Notes: a model not told the origin generated them from the letters alone. A DNA stretch of 64,000 bases from Monosporascus cannonballus (GCA_004154925.1 QJNS01000151.1:124001-188000), one strand, 5' to 3'. Numbered from the stretch's first letter, positions 21,482 through 35,401 are shown. Numbers and translations are program-made.

Positions 21482-23899
21482 AGTTAAAAAGATTCATTTA
21501 ATAATATCGTTCAATTTTAAGTAATGCTTTTTTAATTAAAATATTGACAAATCTTTAGGTACTTTTTGTAATTACGTAATTCTAGGTCAAAATTAAAGAT
21601 CTTAAAAATTAAGTTTAATAATTAATAAGCTAAGAAATATCTATTTTAATTTGTATTATTATAATAAAGTATAAAGCGAAAAAGCCTTAACTTTACTATA
21701 AAAAAGAACATATTTAAATTTTTCTTATTTAAATAGGAATATATTCCCATTTTCCAAATTTATATAAACTTGTAAATGAAATTTTCGTTACAGCTGTTTT
21801 TCTTACGAAAAATACCTTGGATTAATTTGAACCAGTAACCAAGAATTATCTAGAAAATAACGAAGCCAATTAAGAAAATATTAATAAATTTTTGTAATTA
21901 CGCGGGTTTTCAAAAAGAATTAAAGACTAATTTTAAAATCTCGACGAAAAACGAATAACAGAAAAATAGATTTTGCGGTTATAATAAGAAAGCCTTAGTT
22001 TGAAATATATTATTAATTTTCGAAACTTTATAATTAACATAAATTAAACCGAAGATAAAGGGGTCATCTTCATTAATATATTTTATAAAAGACGAAAACT
22101 TAACCTTAAAAATAAATTTATCAAATTTTAGAAATATAAAACTTTATATTCATATATTGTTAAAGCTGTTAAATTTAATAATAAGTTGTATAAACAACCG
22201 ATAAAAACGATATATTGTAAAATAGAAAGGTTAATTAGCTAATTAAAAAAAGGCGATATACTTTTTATATTTTATAATAAAATGCTAGAACTTATAACAT
22301 TCGAAACAATTTAGTATAAAGATAAAAGTCGAATCAAATATTATAATATCTGTAAAATAAAATATTATTAAACAATTTGCAAAAACCTTAAAACTTGTTA
22401 TAAAATAAATATATATTTATATTAAAAGAATAATCCAAGAATACTTCAAAGAATAATAATAAAATTATTAATATAATTCAAACCTATTAAATATAAGGCT
22501 TATTATAATAAAGAATTCGATATAAAATATAAAATATTAGAACGCTGACTTAAAAGACACTATAAAAATAATGATATAACTAAAAAAAATCATTTAAAAA
22601 TATCAAAAATGAATAAAAAATATTTATTTTAAAATATATAATATATATAGCAAAATGTAGGTTATATATTGCGAATAACGAAAATAGTTTATAGGTAGCA
22701 AATAAGAAAAAAATATTTTTAGTGCATTATACATATATATAGTAAGGTTCGATTTTCTTAATAAAACTGGAAATATTATGGTAAATAAATAATAATGTTG
22801 CGGTTTTCGTATTATTATTTCACAAAACGATATTAATAAATACATACTTTATAAAATAAATCCCAAAGAAAATAATGTTTATAAAAACCGCTTCATTATG
22901 TTTAAAATTACTATAAGTCTTAATTTGTAAAAATCTTAATTTAATATATCGTACAGAAGAATAATTAAAAAACTATTATAAATTTTTATTTCAAATAGAT
23001 ACTGATTATAAACCTCAAGGAAATAAATTTTCCTAAAAAATACGATAATTCTTTTAAAACCTCTACTACTATAACAAGAACTTTTAAAAGGTTAAATAAA
23101 ATATTTTATATTATATAGAAATATAATTTTTTCTTTATATAAAAATTGTAAGTAAATTAAAAAATAATAGAACTTAAAAAGATAAATATCTCTGTAAAAA
23201 TAATAAATATAAAAGAGAAATTAAAAACCTGTATTTATAAAAAAGACACAAAATAATAAAATCTAAAGAAATTAAGAAAATTTTTAAAAAAGATTTTAAA
23301 TACGATATAAAAAACTGTTAATAATTTTAGGACTTTAAATATATATATAAATACATATTGGTATATTATAATAATAAATTACGAGATTATAAATGAAAAT
23401 GTTATATAATTACCAATGTCAAATATTAAAATTTCGCTTACAATAACATAAATATTTAACGCGAAATTAATTATTTCGAAACTTTTATCTGAAAAAGATA
23501 TTAAACGGTTAATTTCGATACCGATTTAATCGGAAATTACGATGTAATTTTAAAAAAACCCTAAATACGTTAATACAAAGTTTTAACCAACGAAAGAATT
23601 AATTTAGTAAAGTTCGTTTTATATTCTGTTACTAAGTAAAATTTAGAAAAAATAATATTCTAATACTGAATAGGAAATAACGGGATATATAAATATAAAA
23701 TCACGATAAATATTGTATTAGTTAAAAACATAAAATATAGACAGAAATAAAATATTAAAAATATAATGAATTGTGATTATTATTAAAGAAGAATTTAAAT
23801 AATTAAATGAGAACTTAAAATAATATCTTTAAAAGTTAAAAAACAAAATAATATATTATTACAACATTATACATATTAATAAACCTCTAAAAAAGGATT

Positions 23900-24697
23900 A
23901 AAATATACAATTATTAAAATATAAGGAATAGAATTACGAAATGATTTAAAAAAGCTTATTTACGAAATTTTACAAAATTTATAACCTTAACAAAAACGAA
24001 TTAGGCGTTTTTATAAAATAGAGAAAGATTAGTTCTAAAAATAAATTTGATTTTTAAAATTATTGATAAAGTACTTTAAATTTTTCGTACACAAAATAAA
24101 AATAAATTATGATGTATTATTAATTACCGCTAATATTATTATATTATTATATAAATGTTACGAATAAATATAACTTTATAAAAATCAAAACAGTACAGAT
24201 AGAAATAGTTTCTAGAACGAAATATAAAATTTTAAACATTTGATTACGTTAATAAAATTTACAAAGCTATTAATAATTGTTTTAATAAATAACAAATTAT
24301 ATATTACGAATATACCGTGACATTTTCGTTATATACTACCTCGACGATAATTTTATTTATTCGCAAACGAAGAAAGTATATATAAAATACGTTTATAAAG
24401 GTTTTTAAATTTTATAAAATTTTAAATTCTTAGTTAGGACGAAAAATGTGAATTTTATAAATAAGCAATAAACTATTTAAAATATATCAATATCTTAAGA
24501 CATTTTAAAATTAATTCTCTCAAAATTGTTATAATTATAAAGTAATACGTTTTAATTATAAATGAAAAAGTTGAAATATTGTTTTTAAATATATAAATTA
24601 TTATAAAATATATATCTCAAACTTTAGCAAAATTATAATACTTTTAATTAATTATATTAAGAAGAATGCTTTTAAATTAACGTGGTAAATCGAAAAA
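23900..24697 (+). pseudogene. Reverse transcriptase of element D, first part
   Basis: The catalytic motif is preserved as YYLDDNFIYSQTKKVYIKYV with YLDD at 24337-24348. It is followed by KCEFYK and a segment resembling the FYRRYIPDFSKIAAPLT region of Ty3/Gypsy polymerases (here IYISNFSKIIILLINYIKK, about 24600-24670). Stops interrupt throughout. The frame is cut at 24697 by element A and resumes at 32009. Confidence 0.75.
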
Positions 24698-24901
24698 TGT
24701 GAGAATATAGCCCCTATAAGGATGAGGCTGGTGGCCGACCAGCCACCGATCAGCCACCGATCTATTTACTAATATAAATCTACTATCTGGCAGCTAATAA
24801 GAAACGCCAAATAAAAATAACCTAATATATTGTTTTTGGAATTTGTTTTACGATTAATCGGAAATTACTTTACCTAATTTACAGTTATCTATTATCTTAT
24901 A
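24698..24901 (+). repeat. 5' LTR of element A
   Basis: 204 bp, starts TGTGAGAATATAG. The central part GGTGGCCGACCAGCCACCGA is still GC-rich. It matches 31803-32008 and, reversed, 19666-19870. Confidence 0.85.
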
Positions 24902-26999
24902 ATTCTTTTATTTTTATTATAAAGAATAACGCCATAATTATTAATAACAAAGTTTGCTAACTGCAAAATGAATTTAAGTTATTAATTAAAAAAAATCGCC
25001 CATCGGAACCCAATCGATAAACGATTGATCACGGTACGGAAATAAGCGAAAAAACTTATAACAAAATTTTAACAAATAAAAAACTATAGTTCCCGAGATC
25101 CCGAATTACTTTATATATATAATAAGAATACGTCCCGATAATCGTTAATTAAACGGTCGGAAAACAGGCGTAATATAACGATTACGTTTCAGAATTTAAA
25201 ATAAAAAAAAATTAAGCTTTTTAATAATAATTAAATTTTTTGAAATTATTTATTAACAAAATAAATAATATTCGAAATTATTTTAATAATTAACCGAATA
25301 ATACGTAATAATATAAGTTAGAAAAGTAAAACTTTATAAGTTAATTGCGATATTATTATAAAAGCCTAAATGTAATAAATAAATACCGCGTTATAATTAT
25401 CCGAAGTTTTTCGAATACGTATTAATTAAAAATAGAAATTAAATAAAAATTATTATAAAGACTTACGTCGAAAAGCCAAGACGAAATATCTTTACTTATA
25501 TCTAATGGACCATAAGTTATATAGACGCTTTTATTATAAATATTTAATAATTATACCGTATTACGTTTAATTATTTTAATTACTAAAAAATGAAAATAAA
25601 ATATTTATAGATTTTTATTAAAAAGATTTACGTAAATCCTAATTTTCTCGACAAAAAATATAAGAAATAATTTATAAAATTATAATTATAATTATTTTTA
25701 GACTTTTATATTAAATTAAGGCTTTTGGTTTATAAAATAAAGTTTATAGACATTTTTAACCCGGGAAATAATTAAAATAATAAACGTTTTACTTTTAATT
25801 ATTTTTACAAATTAATATTAAGGTTACGAAATACCTTATTATGAAAAAATGTTAAATTAAAACGAATTAGTAATGTAATAAAAAAGGTAAAATATTATTA
25901 AAACGCCTGGAAAAAAACGAAAAAAAAACCGATTATTTTCCGCTAAAAATATTAATAAAAATAAACGATTTTACTTTAACGTTTTAAGAAAAACAAATCT
26001 TTAAAACAAAATAAAAATACTGCATAAAAACAATAAGAACTACGGATATTGTAATATTTAAAAAGCAAATAATCGCGGATTTCATTGTAATCGGAATAAA
26101 TCCGTACAACTTAATACCTTCAGTTTTCATAAAAGTCTATTTAAATATTATAATTTTAAGAAACCAAATTATAAACACAAAAATTACAAATCCAAGAAAA
26201 TATAAAATCCTTATTATTTCGGCTATATAAAAATATATTTCCAAAAGCCGTATAAAATATCATAATATATAACGATAAATTAAATTAATTCTTAAACGTA
26301 AACCAAAAAACAGCTAGAATAAATATATATGTTTAATTTATTTCGGCTGAGAATTATAAAACGATCAAAATAAAATTATTTTTTAAAAGAAAAATATTTA
26401 TTAAGAAACATACGGAAAATATAATGATATAAATAAATATAAATATCGGAATATAAATAAATATTATAAGTAAAAGTTTAAGAAAAAGATTTAATCTTTA
26501 ATTAATTTCCGTAAATTTTCCGGGCCTTATTAACGTTAATAATACGTATATCAAATATTATAGAGTTTACAAAACTTTTATTAATATAATAAATAATAAC
26601 GTGAGCGAATAGAAATTGAAATAAATTTATTTTATAACACGCCGTATCCGAAAAACGCTTAATTTTTTGGATTTATACTAAAAATAAAATAAATTAAGCG
26701 TCTTATTAAATATAATTATATATTAATAATTATACGGATTATTACACAAGGTTATCGAATAGGAAATTACAAATTTAACGTTTTTCAACAGGCAAATTTA
26801 TACCGTTAATTTGATAAATTTAACCGAAAAGCTAAATATCTCGGAATTCGGGAAATAATAAAAAAAAGAAATAACCGAGTTCTCCGTATACTTAAAGAAA
26901 TTCCGGCGAATATATTCCGAAAAAGTAACGAAAAAATATTTTAATTATTAGGGGTAAAATATGTAATAAATTTAATCCCAGGGAAAATGTCTTTATTCG

Positions 27000-29900
27000 G
27001 TCCAATTTACCATAGTTCGAAAATCTAAAAAGAATACTCGAAAAATATATCTAAAAAACCTAAACATAGCCCTAATATATTATTCGAAAACGGACACAAA
27101 AATATTAATATTATTCGTACTTAAAAAAACGGCAACGTTCGATTATTTGTTAATTATAAAAGGTTAAATCAAATAACGATAAAAAATTAATGTTTTTTAC
27201 TTTTGATTATAAAAATAATAAATTATCTAAGGTTAATTAAACTATTTTCAAAAAATAATTTTAAAAATATTTATTATTATATTAGAATTAAAAACAGTAA
27301 TTAATAAAAAACCGTTTTCCGAACGTAATACGAATAATTTAAATATACGGTTATATTATTTAATTTTGTTAATACGTTAATTATATTTTCAGCTTATATA
27401 TATATGGTATTAATTGGATTAATTAAATACATATATATATTATATTTAAATAATATAATTATTTATTCGGATAACGAAAAGAAATATACAAAATATTTTC
27501 AGCTTGTTTACAAACGGCTGTCACAATATTAAATATTTGCCAAAACGTCCAAATAAAATTTTTAAGATTTATAATTAATACCAATAATTTGAAAATAAAC
27601 CGCCGACGGGTCGATATTATCGAAACATAACTAAAATTAAAATTAATCCATAATATTCAAATATTTTTAAGATTTGCAAATTTTTATCGAAAATTTATCG
27701 CTTATTATTTATGCATTACCGAACTTATTATTAAGTTCCTCAAAAAAGCGTTAGGCAAAAATAAAATAACAAAATTCCGTTAATCCGAAAATTTCAAAAA
27801 TGTTTCGATATTTAAAAAATACCTTTTAATTAACAACTATTTTCCGATATTAAAATAACGCCAAAAATACTAAACTCGAAATAAATGCCTTAATAAAAAG
27901 TATGGTAAAAATATTTTTATATAAATACGGAAAATATTAACATTTAATTATATATTAATTACAAAAATTATATTTAATCGAAAAATAATAAGTTATAAAA
28001 TAATAAGAATTATTGGTAATTATACAAAGCGTAAGATATTAACGGTAAAACCTTAAAAATATATTTTCTTAATATTTACCGATTATATAGCGTTAAAAAT
28101 GTAATAAAGGCTTTAACGCGTAACCTTAAAAAAGGTTAATTTAATAAATTTATTACATTACGCAATTTAATTTTAAGATTTAATATCAACCGAATATTAT
28201 TAACTCGGCAAATAAATTATTTAAACGCGCGGATTATATATTAAGGGAAATTGCATAGAAAAACGTAATCCTTATATTATTTAAAAAATTAAGATTTACG
28301 AATAATATACCGAAAAACGTACGAAAAATATTTGCAAATATATAGCGCAATTCAAAATATTAGAAAAGGCAAAAGGCCTTATAAAGGTAATGCAAAATTC
28401 GTTCGCTATAAAATTCCCAAATAGATTTGAGGTAACGGAATTTTAAATAATTATTATCTGTATAAAAAAATGAAACGCTTTTGTTATATAATTGCAGGAA
28501 ATTTTCGAAAAAAAAGAAAAGTAAAAAATTATATATTTATCGAACTTATTATTTGCGAATAATAATATAAATACGAATTATAATAATAATACAATTAACG
28601 GTTAAATAATAATAATCGCGAATTATAATCGTATTATAATCAAATTGCGAAAAATTTGGGAAAAACAAAACTAGTATTAAGGTTATTATTTATAACTAAT
28701 ATATTTTATGTCCTTTGCTAAAATAGCTATTTAACAACGAAATAATATTTTAACCGAAAACCTTTTAACAATTTTACGATTAAGTTCAAAAATTGCAAAT
28801 TAAAAATTTAAATACTATAAAGCTAATACGGATAATTAAATATTAAACCGAAATAAAAAAAGATATTATTTGAATTTAATGAAAGTTTTATATTATCGGA
28901 ATAAATTTATAATTTTATGATAAAACGCTTTAGAGATATAATTACTTAATTAATACCATAATAATTTAAAATTTAAACATATAAAATATATCCGTATATT
29001 AAAATTAATAATTCAAAAAGTGTATTAGAAAGGTTTGGCAAACGATATCCGAAAATATATTAAGTAATATCCGAATTATTAAGGTATAATAAAGTTATGT
29101 TATAAATTATATAGATAATTATAACCCTTATCGTTATGTAAATAATTTTTTCAAAAGGTTTCGTTAGACTTTATTACGGAGCTTCTTAAAAATCTAGGTT
29201 TAAACGGGCTAAAGTACGATGTAATTCTGGTAATCGTTAATTGCTTTACGAAATTAAAATTATTTATCCTTATAGTTAAAACTTTAACTATAACCGAATT
29301 AGCTTAATTGCTTTACGATAAAACTAAATATAAATTTAGTACGCTAACCGGAATTATTAACGATAAAGATAAATTATTAAGGAACTAATTTTAGGCGGAA
29401 TTGTGCAAAAACAAAAACTAAAACGGCAAATATTAACCGTTTATTATTCACAAACCGATAAATAAATATCAAAATAATTAGATAAAATTATTACGATACA
29501 CAGAATTTATATATAATAATATACGAAACGTATTTACCGGCCGTTTTCCGTTCGAAACCTTATATAGATAATATTTAAGGGTAGTAAAATACCTTTTATA
29601 AAAATTTAAAAGATAAATATAACAAATTAAAAAGCGTTTCGAAAAAATAATGGCTATTCGTTAAGTAATATATAAATATTAGGAGAAAATAATGGCAGCT
29701 TAAAAATATTATCATGAATATTATATACATATAGAATTTCAATTAAGATAATAAGTAAATTTATCGATTACAAACTTTAAATTTAAAAATAAAGAATTCG
29801 TATTTATTTATATTCGGGTTGCAATTAAGGGATAAATAAGCTTTCAAATATATAAAATGATTTTTTAATTAAATAGTAATAAATATATAATATATTTCCA

Positions 29901-30100
29901 ATATCTTTATTAAAAGCGCAATATAATCGGGAACCAGGTAATATCCAGATAACGTTACCGGACCTAATAAAGGAATAAGAAAAATAAGTAATAAAAAATA
30001 TCGTCCGTTACCGAAATAACCACAAGCAACGCAAATATCTAATTAAATAAAAAGATTAGCTCGCCGAATACAATATGTAAGAACCCCGAAAACATTTTAA
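27000..30100 (+). pseudogene. Polymerase (RT, RNase H, integrase, chromodomain) of element A
   Basis: The reverse transcriptase active site reads YLNNIIIYSDNEKKYTKYF (YLDD changed to YLNN at 27443-27454, both changes G to A with C to T). The integrase core is at about 29160-29530: SLDFITELLKNLG, YDVILVIVNCFTKLKLF, IINDKDKLLRN. The chromodomain is at about 29979-30100: IVRYRNNHKQRKYLIK, stop, KD, stop, LAEYNM, stop, EPRKHFKY. The stops stand exactly where tryptophans of the chromodomain fold are expected, which is the signature of TGG codons altered by RIP. Non-functional. Confidence 0.85.
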
Positions 30101-30889
30101 ATATATATTTAAAATATTGTAATATTATAAAAAGAAATTAAATATATATATAGAAAACAAAATAATTTAAAAATCGTAAGATAATAATAGCACGATCGAA
30201 CATTAGCCGTTTAATAATGAGAAAAATTATAAAAAATAATTTTAAAATAAAATAAACATATTAATACTAAGGTATTATTTAATTATATAATTGTTTTTAA
30301 GTTTTTAATAAATAATTAGTTTATCGTATACCGATCGGAAATTTAAAAACGATATAAAAAAAATTAAATTTTTATTTCGAAAACACAATTTCGTATTTAA
30401 TTATTAAACCTTTAGTTAATTAGCCCTTAATAAACGTATTAAAGAAATTAATATAGGAATGTAGAAAAATAATCGAAAAATATATAACGGCAAAAAGCGG
30501 GTATATTTATTAAATTTACTAAACGTAAAATCTGGAAAAACATTTAAAAACGCTTTATTTTTTACGAAAAATAAGGCCTAAATAATTAGAATGTAATTTA
30601 TTATTAATCGTAAATACGGCGCGATCCTCAAAATTTTTAACGTATTTAGGTTTAATAATAATTTTACCGGATAAAACCGTTTTTTAATTACAATTGTTAA
30701 TAAGTATTAAATTTTTATTAAAATATCGGAAAACAGGCGGAAAATAATCCTAAACGAGGAGCATAATAACATGATGATTTTCGAAAATTATTTTACTTAT
30801 AAAAATACTCTAAGATTACGCCTAATTGGAAATTAGTTACGGAATAATAAAAAAATCGTAATATTTACAAAAAGATTTTAAATTTATAA

Positions 30890-31441
30890 ACCTATAAAAC
30901 GGCATAAAAATTAAATTTTTACAGTTATAACGGATAATTAAAAATTAATTTCCGTTATATTAAAAAAACGATATTTTTTTAATAATAATCACGTTAAAGA
31001 TAAATTCGGCTGTACTAAAAACGTCAAATTAATAACCGACTGTAATTATGTTAAAATGTTCGTATTAAATACTTGTAATACGAATTTTCTCGAATTCGTC
31101 AATTAATTCTTAATTATCGATACCCAATTAAAAAACTATCAGGGCGGTATTCTTAAAAATAATTAAAATTTAAACGGAAATTAAATAGCATTATTAATAA
31201 TATTAAAAATAATTCTTAATTACGCGAAACATCTTATAATAATAATTAATTATAACGTAATTTAAGGCGTTCGGAACTTAAATGCAAACCGTATAATAAT
31301 CGAAATAACACTATATTACGTAAATATAACACAGTTTATTACCGCCCGTAATACGATTAATATTTATTTTACTATTGGCGTCGGAAAAATACTGTTAAAG
31401 AGAATCTTAATACTTCTTAATATTAAAATATTATTTTTCCT
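30890..31441 (+). pseudogene. Unidentified coding relic downstream of the chromodomain
   Basis: One plus-strand frame runs about 180 codons with only a few TAA stops, all consistent with former CAA, CAG or TGG codons. In this composition random frames stop about every ten codons. Readable parts are SVILKKRYFFNNN, KFGCTKNVKLITDCNYVKM, TNFLEFVN, and VNITQFITARNTINIYFTIG. A lysine-rich stretch follows (about 31490-31620). I do not recognise the protein. It could be an extra reading frame of element A or a further nested element, as no borders were seen. Confidence 0.4.
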
Positions 31442-31802
31442 AAAACTTCTTACGAAAAGAAAAGATATAACGAACGGAAATAATATATAAAATAAACGGA
31501 AAAAGCAAAATAAAAATAAAAAAATAAAAAACCGAACGGAACGTATACGTAAAAAAATAAAGATATGGGCATAAAAGGGAAAAAAAGATAAATAAAATAA
31601 AATTAAAAACGGATTATAATAGGAAATTAAGCGGAACATAATTAATTACGCATTATAATACGTATTAATTATTACGGTAACTATTTATAACATAATATAA
31701 TGGTGGACTATCGACAAATATACGTAACTAAATTTACAAAACGCGTTATATTAAATTAATAATAATGTTATTAAGAAGTAATAGCTTAAAAAAGGGAATA
31801 AT

Positions 31803-32008
31803 TATAAGAATATAATCCTCATAAGGATAAGGTTAATAGCCGACCATTTACTAATTAGCCATTAATCTATTTATTAATATAAATCTACCATCTGGCAGCT
31901 ACTAGGAAACGCCAAATAAAAATAACCTAATACATTTACTTCTTGGAATCTGCTTTACGACTGGTCGGAAATCACCTTACCTATCTCACAGTTATCCCTT
32001 ATCTTATA
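31803..32008 (+). repeat. 3' LTR of element A
   Basis: 206 bp, same structure as the 5' LTR, preceded by a purine-rich stretch (AAAAAAGGGAA, about 31785-31798) that may be the polypurine tract. AAAAA follows at 32009-32013. Confidence 0.85.
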
Positions 32009-33250
32009 AAAAACCGTTTTAAAAAATTAAAAACGAAATTATAATTAAATTAATATTAAGTATATAAGATTTAATACTGGTTCTTAAATTAAAAGCTATT
32101 ATTTAGAATTATGTATTAAATATAATAATGGAAAAATGAAATAATGAAAGCATATTATATTTTATTATCTTTTTGTAAATTAATTAATGCAACTCGAATA
32201 TACTTACGTTATTTAAAATAAAAGAATTATGATTATTATTATAGCTTGTTGAAAATTGAAGTATTTTTCTAAAAGCTTTTTCATTAAAGTAAAATTTATA
32301 CGGAGCATTAAAACTTTAATCGTTTTATTACGACTAAAAGATTTACGAGACAATAATTACGATTCGTAAAAAAATAACGAACTGCGATTTTATCAATTAT
32401 AAAACGGTTTAAAAAATAGCAAAATAAATGTTTTAAACAGGTAATTAAATTTCGAAAAAATATTAATTAACGTTAATGACATTATTTTATATATTAATTT
32501 AAGAAAAATATATATATTTATATCAAATTATACTAGTACTAGATATAATACATCGTATATATTAAAAAACTCTATAATATAAAAAGAATTTACAAAAAGA
32601 AATAAGTTATAAACTTTAACAATATTAAGCAAACCTAATACGTAATATATATAAATATTAATAATATTAATATTTTAAAATATTCAAAATCTTAAAACGA
32701 TTTTAATATGTTTATTATTTTGATAAAATACAAATAGTTATTTAAAACAACAATAATAATATAATATTTGTAATAAGGCTAAGATATAACGGTATAAACT
32801 TTACCTAGAATTATAATTTTTACTAGTTTTAAAAATTATAAGATTAAATTATTATTAATTTTATTATTAAATTTCTTTATTCGAAAACTTAATAATCAAA
32901 ATATATTACGACAGTATTTTCGTTATCGTTGGCAGATTTATACAAACTTTTTATCTTTTACCTTATTCCAGAGATCCCGATATCGAATAAATAGCATATA
33001 TTTTCTTTAGACATGTTTTAATATATATAAATTGTTATATAAAATTCTTTTCGATAAAAAAGTTTCGTTTACTTTATATTTTTGGAAAAGATTTATATCA
33101 TTAGTCGATTTAAAAATAAATTATTTAACGTATTTAAACTTTAAATAAACGGATAACCGAAATAATTAAAATAAATATTAAAAACGCACATAAAATATTA
33201 TATTAATTATAGCTAATATAAGTAAGTTAAAAACTTATTTATTGCTTAAT
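32009..33250 (+). pseudogene. RNase H and integrase of element D, second part
   Basis: Sequence resumes the polymerase of D after element A: RFKKLKTKL at the start, ITTKRFTRQ with following residues (about 32325-32380) matching the TTKxLTRRQ region between RNase H and integrase, and near 33050-33170 an integrase-core segment SFTLYFWKRFISLVDLKINY followed by TDN, corresponding to the FWKxF...HPQTDGQTER region. Many stops occur. The match across the element-A gap is the evidence for nesting. Confidence 0.7.
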
Positions 33251-34251
33251 TAGCTTTTAATATTAATCACTGTAAGAATATTAAAACAATTTTAATATAC
33301 ATAAATTTCAGATTTATATTAGATATTTATATAAATATATACGCTAAATTTAGTAATATCAAAATAATACTTTTTATTATCATAGATTAAATAGAGATAT
33401 TAAAAGATAAAAATAAAAATAAAAATTATACCTAATTAAATAAATAAATATTAAAGTTAAAACGCATTTAAACAAATTAACTTTTAAAAGAAAAAATTAA
33501 TTTGCTTTATTACAAAAAACATTTAAACAAAATAGTACAATACAAAATTAATTTCAAAAATATTATTTTATATAAAATCACGAAAAGTTTTGAAAAGATT
33601 ATTATTAATTAAATACCTACTTAATATTAAAGTTTATTTAAATTTTTATATTCCTTTGTTTAAATTAATTAGATATATTATTAAAGTTTATATAAAATAA
33701 AATATTATGTAAATAAAAAACGAACTTTTATATAAAATAAAAAAACTGTTTTAATATACGAAAAAGAACGAAATTTATTTAATATTTAATTAAATGAAAC
33801 GATTATCCGGATTTTAAAAACATTTAAAAATTCGCAAAAAATGTTATAAATATTTTAAGTTTATTGCGAAGTTTTTATTAATAACGACGGAATCTAAAAT
33901 TCATATTTTAATTAAAGTTTCATAAAAGTAACGTTTGCGAATTAACAAAATTCTAAATAACAATATCTATATCTTTAAAAGCTTAAATTTCTATTATCGT
34001 TTTCGTTTTACGGCGTTTAAAGTTTTCGGATTTGCTCAAGAATTAAAAGTACGATTATTAAATTTGATGCCTTATATTTAATTCTGTCATCGTTAACGAC
34101 AAATACGATATAAACGGATAAAAAAAACGAATTAAGCTTTTTTAATAGCTAATATCCTTTTTTTAAAAAACGAAATTCCGTGATATAATAATTAACTATA
34201 AAAATAAGGATATTTATCTTATCGTATAACCGGTTACGATATATATATTTT
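33251..34251. other. AT-rich 3' part of element D
   Basis: Mutated DNA between the integrase of D and the LTR of element C, with nothing else identifiable. ATTTT precedes the C LTR, but its partner copy is lost. Confidence 0.5.
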
Positions 34252-34625
34252 TGTGACGGTTAGGCGGTTTAACCAATTATTAAACCTTAGTTGTACGGGT
34301 TTATATTGGTAGGAATATCGTGGGATTCTGAGCAATAAAAATAACTTAATTACGTCTCGTAATGTCAAGGGCGTCTTAGATAACGAATTATTATTATAAG
34401 CTAATAGTATTTAAATTATAGAAATAATAAGGATTTAGATTTTCTCTATTTTTGGCTTAATTATTTGTAATTACGTATTTGATAGTAATTACGATTACTT
34501 AGAATTATTACTGATTACCGGTAATTACTGGCTTGGTAGTAATTATTTGTTACGTAACTTACGAAATGGTTCGTATTATCCTTATTTAACCATTTCTTAA
34601 GGCCGTAACTTGTTAAGTTGTAACA
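34252..34625 (-). repeat. 3' LTR of element C
   Basis: 374 bp. On the plus strand it starts TGTGACGGTTAGGCGG and ends TTGTAACA. It aligns end to end with 63611-63985. The following CCCTTTTTTTTT-rich stretch (34630-34650) is the complement of a polypurine tract. Confidence 0.85.
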
Positions 34626-34712
34626 CGATCTCCCTTTTTTTTTAAAAATCTTGCCCTTAAGATTTCTTTTAGTTTTTTGTATTTGGTAAATAGTCCCCTA
34701 TTTTTTCGTTCT

Positions 34713-34946
34713 TTATATATGTCGTTTCGCATTTTTAAAATTTGTCATATTCCTCGTTTTTCTATTATTCGTTATGTTAATCTCGTTAAGGTCTTTGACT
34801 AATTCCGATACAAAATTATGCTCTATTTTTATTGTTTTTCGAAAGATATTAAATATAAAATAATGAAAAACATTCCGAAAAATAAAAAATATATTAATTG
34901 AAATCGGTCCTATAATAATATCGGTATACTGCTTTTTTCTTTTCAA
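34713..34946 (-). other. Open frame in the 3' region of element C
   Basis: 77 codons without a stop on the minus strand in very AT-rich DNA (readable IEHNFVSELVKDLNEINIT). It may be a relic of the polymerase C-terminus or of a further frame. No motif is recognised. Confidence 0.25.
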
Positions 34947-35101
34947 AATACTTACCGAAAGTATTAACGTTTAAAACGTAAAAAAGCACTTACCGAAAAG
35001 CGAATATTAAAATTTTAATATCTTTATCTTAAGGCTTAACGTCGTTACTAGAAAAAAATAAATGAAACTTTTTTTTATTTTATTCGTTTGCGTAAACAAA
35101 A

Positions 35102-35401
35102 GACATTAACCTGTTTAAAGGATATTACCATAGTACAGCGTAATTTTTAATCGCTGAACGAATTAAAGAACAGGAACGTTACAAACAAAAACAGTTGGAA
35201 GCTGCCGTCGTAACTGCCGCGTTAACATAAGCCGCACTTTCGGCCGGCTGGTCCGAAACCGATAATACTAATTAATCGACCGTTAACTGGAGTACGCCCG
35301 TTGTTACCGATAAAAAAATTTTAACAAACGCTAGGCGCTAATAAGGTTCTTAGCGGGTTCTCAGATATTCTCGAAATCCGGGTACTTTTTTTATTTGATT
35401 A
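35102..35401 (+). pseudogene. Coding-like relic antisense to element C
   Basis: A GC-richer stretch (35150-35390) on the plus strand reads ERIKEQERYKQKQLEAA, then SAGWSETDNTN, then STVNWSTPVVTDKKILTNAR and RVLRYSRNPGTFF, interrupted by five stops that would be Gln codons (TAA/TAG for CAA/CAG). Its direction is opposite to element C, so it is either an antisense frame near the 3' LTR or a remnant of a different transposon. Not recognised. Confidence 0.4.

Larger units (their letters stand above)
24698..32008 (+). mobile_element. Chromodomain Ty3/Gypsy retrotransposon A, complete, RIP-mutated
   Basis: 7.3 kb bounded by direct LTRs (24698-24901 and 31803-32008) that begin TGTGAGAATA-like and end CTTACA-like after allowance for RIP, with AAAAA on both sides. 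The polymerase gene lies on the plus strand in the order reverse transcriptase, integrase, chromodomain. The chromodomain places it among the chromoviruses, which use it to target heterochromatin. It is inserted inside the polymerase gene of element D. About 1.7 kb between the chromodomain and the 3' LTR is unusually long. Confidence 0.85.

Noticed and set aside
22624..22845. 73-codon minus-strand open frame in the AT-rich block
   Set aside because: Composition is that of random AT-rich DNA (Ile, Tyr, Leu, Phe rich); no motif.
31364..31639. 91-codon minus-strand frame rich in Phe and Ile, looking like a membrane protein
   Set aside because: It is antisense to a lysine-rich plus-strand relic, which automatically yields Phe-rich text.
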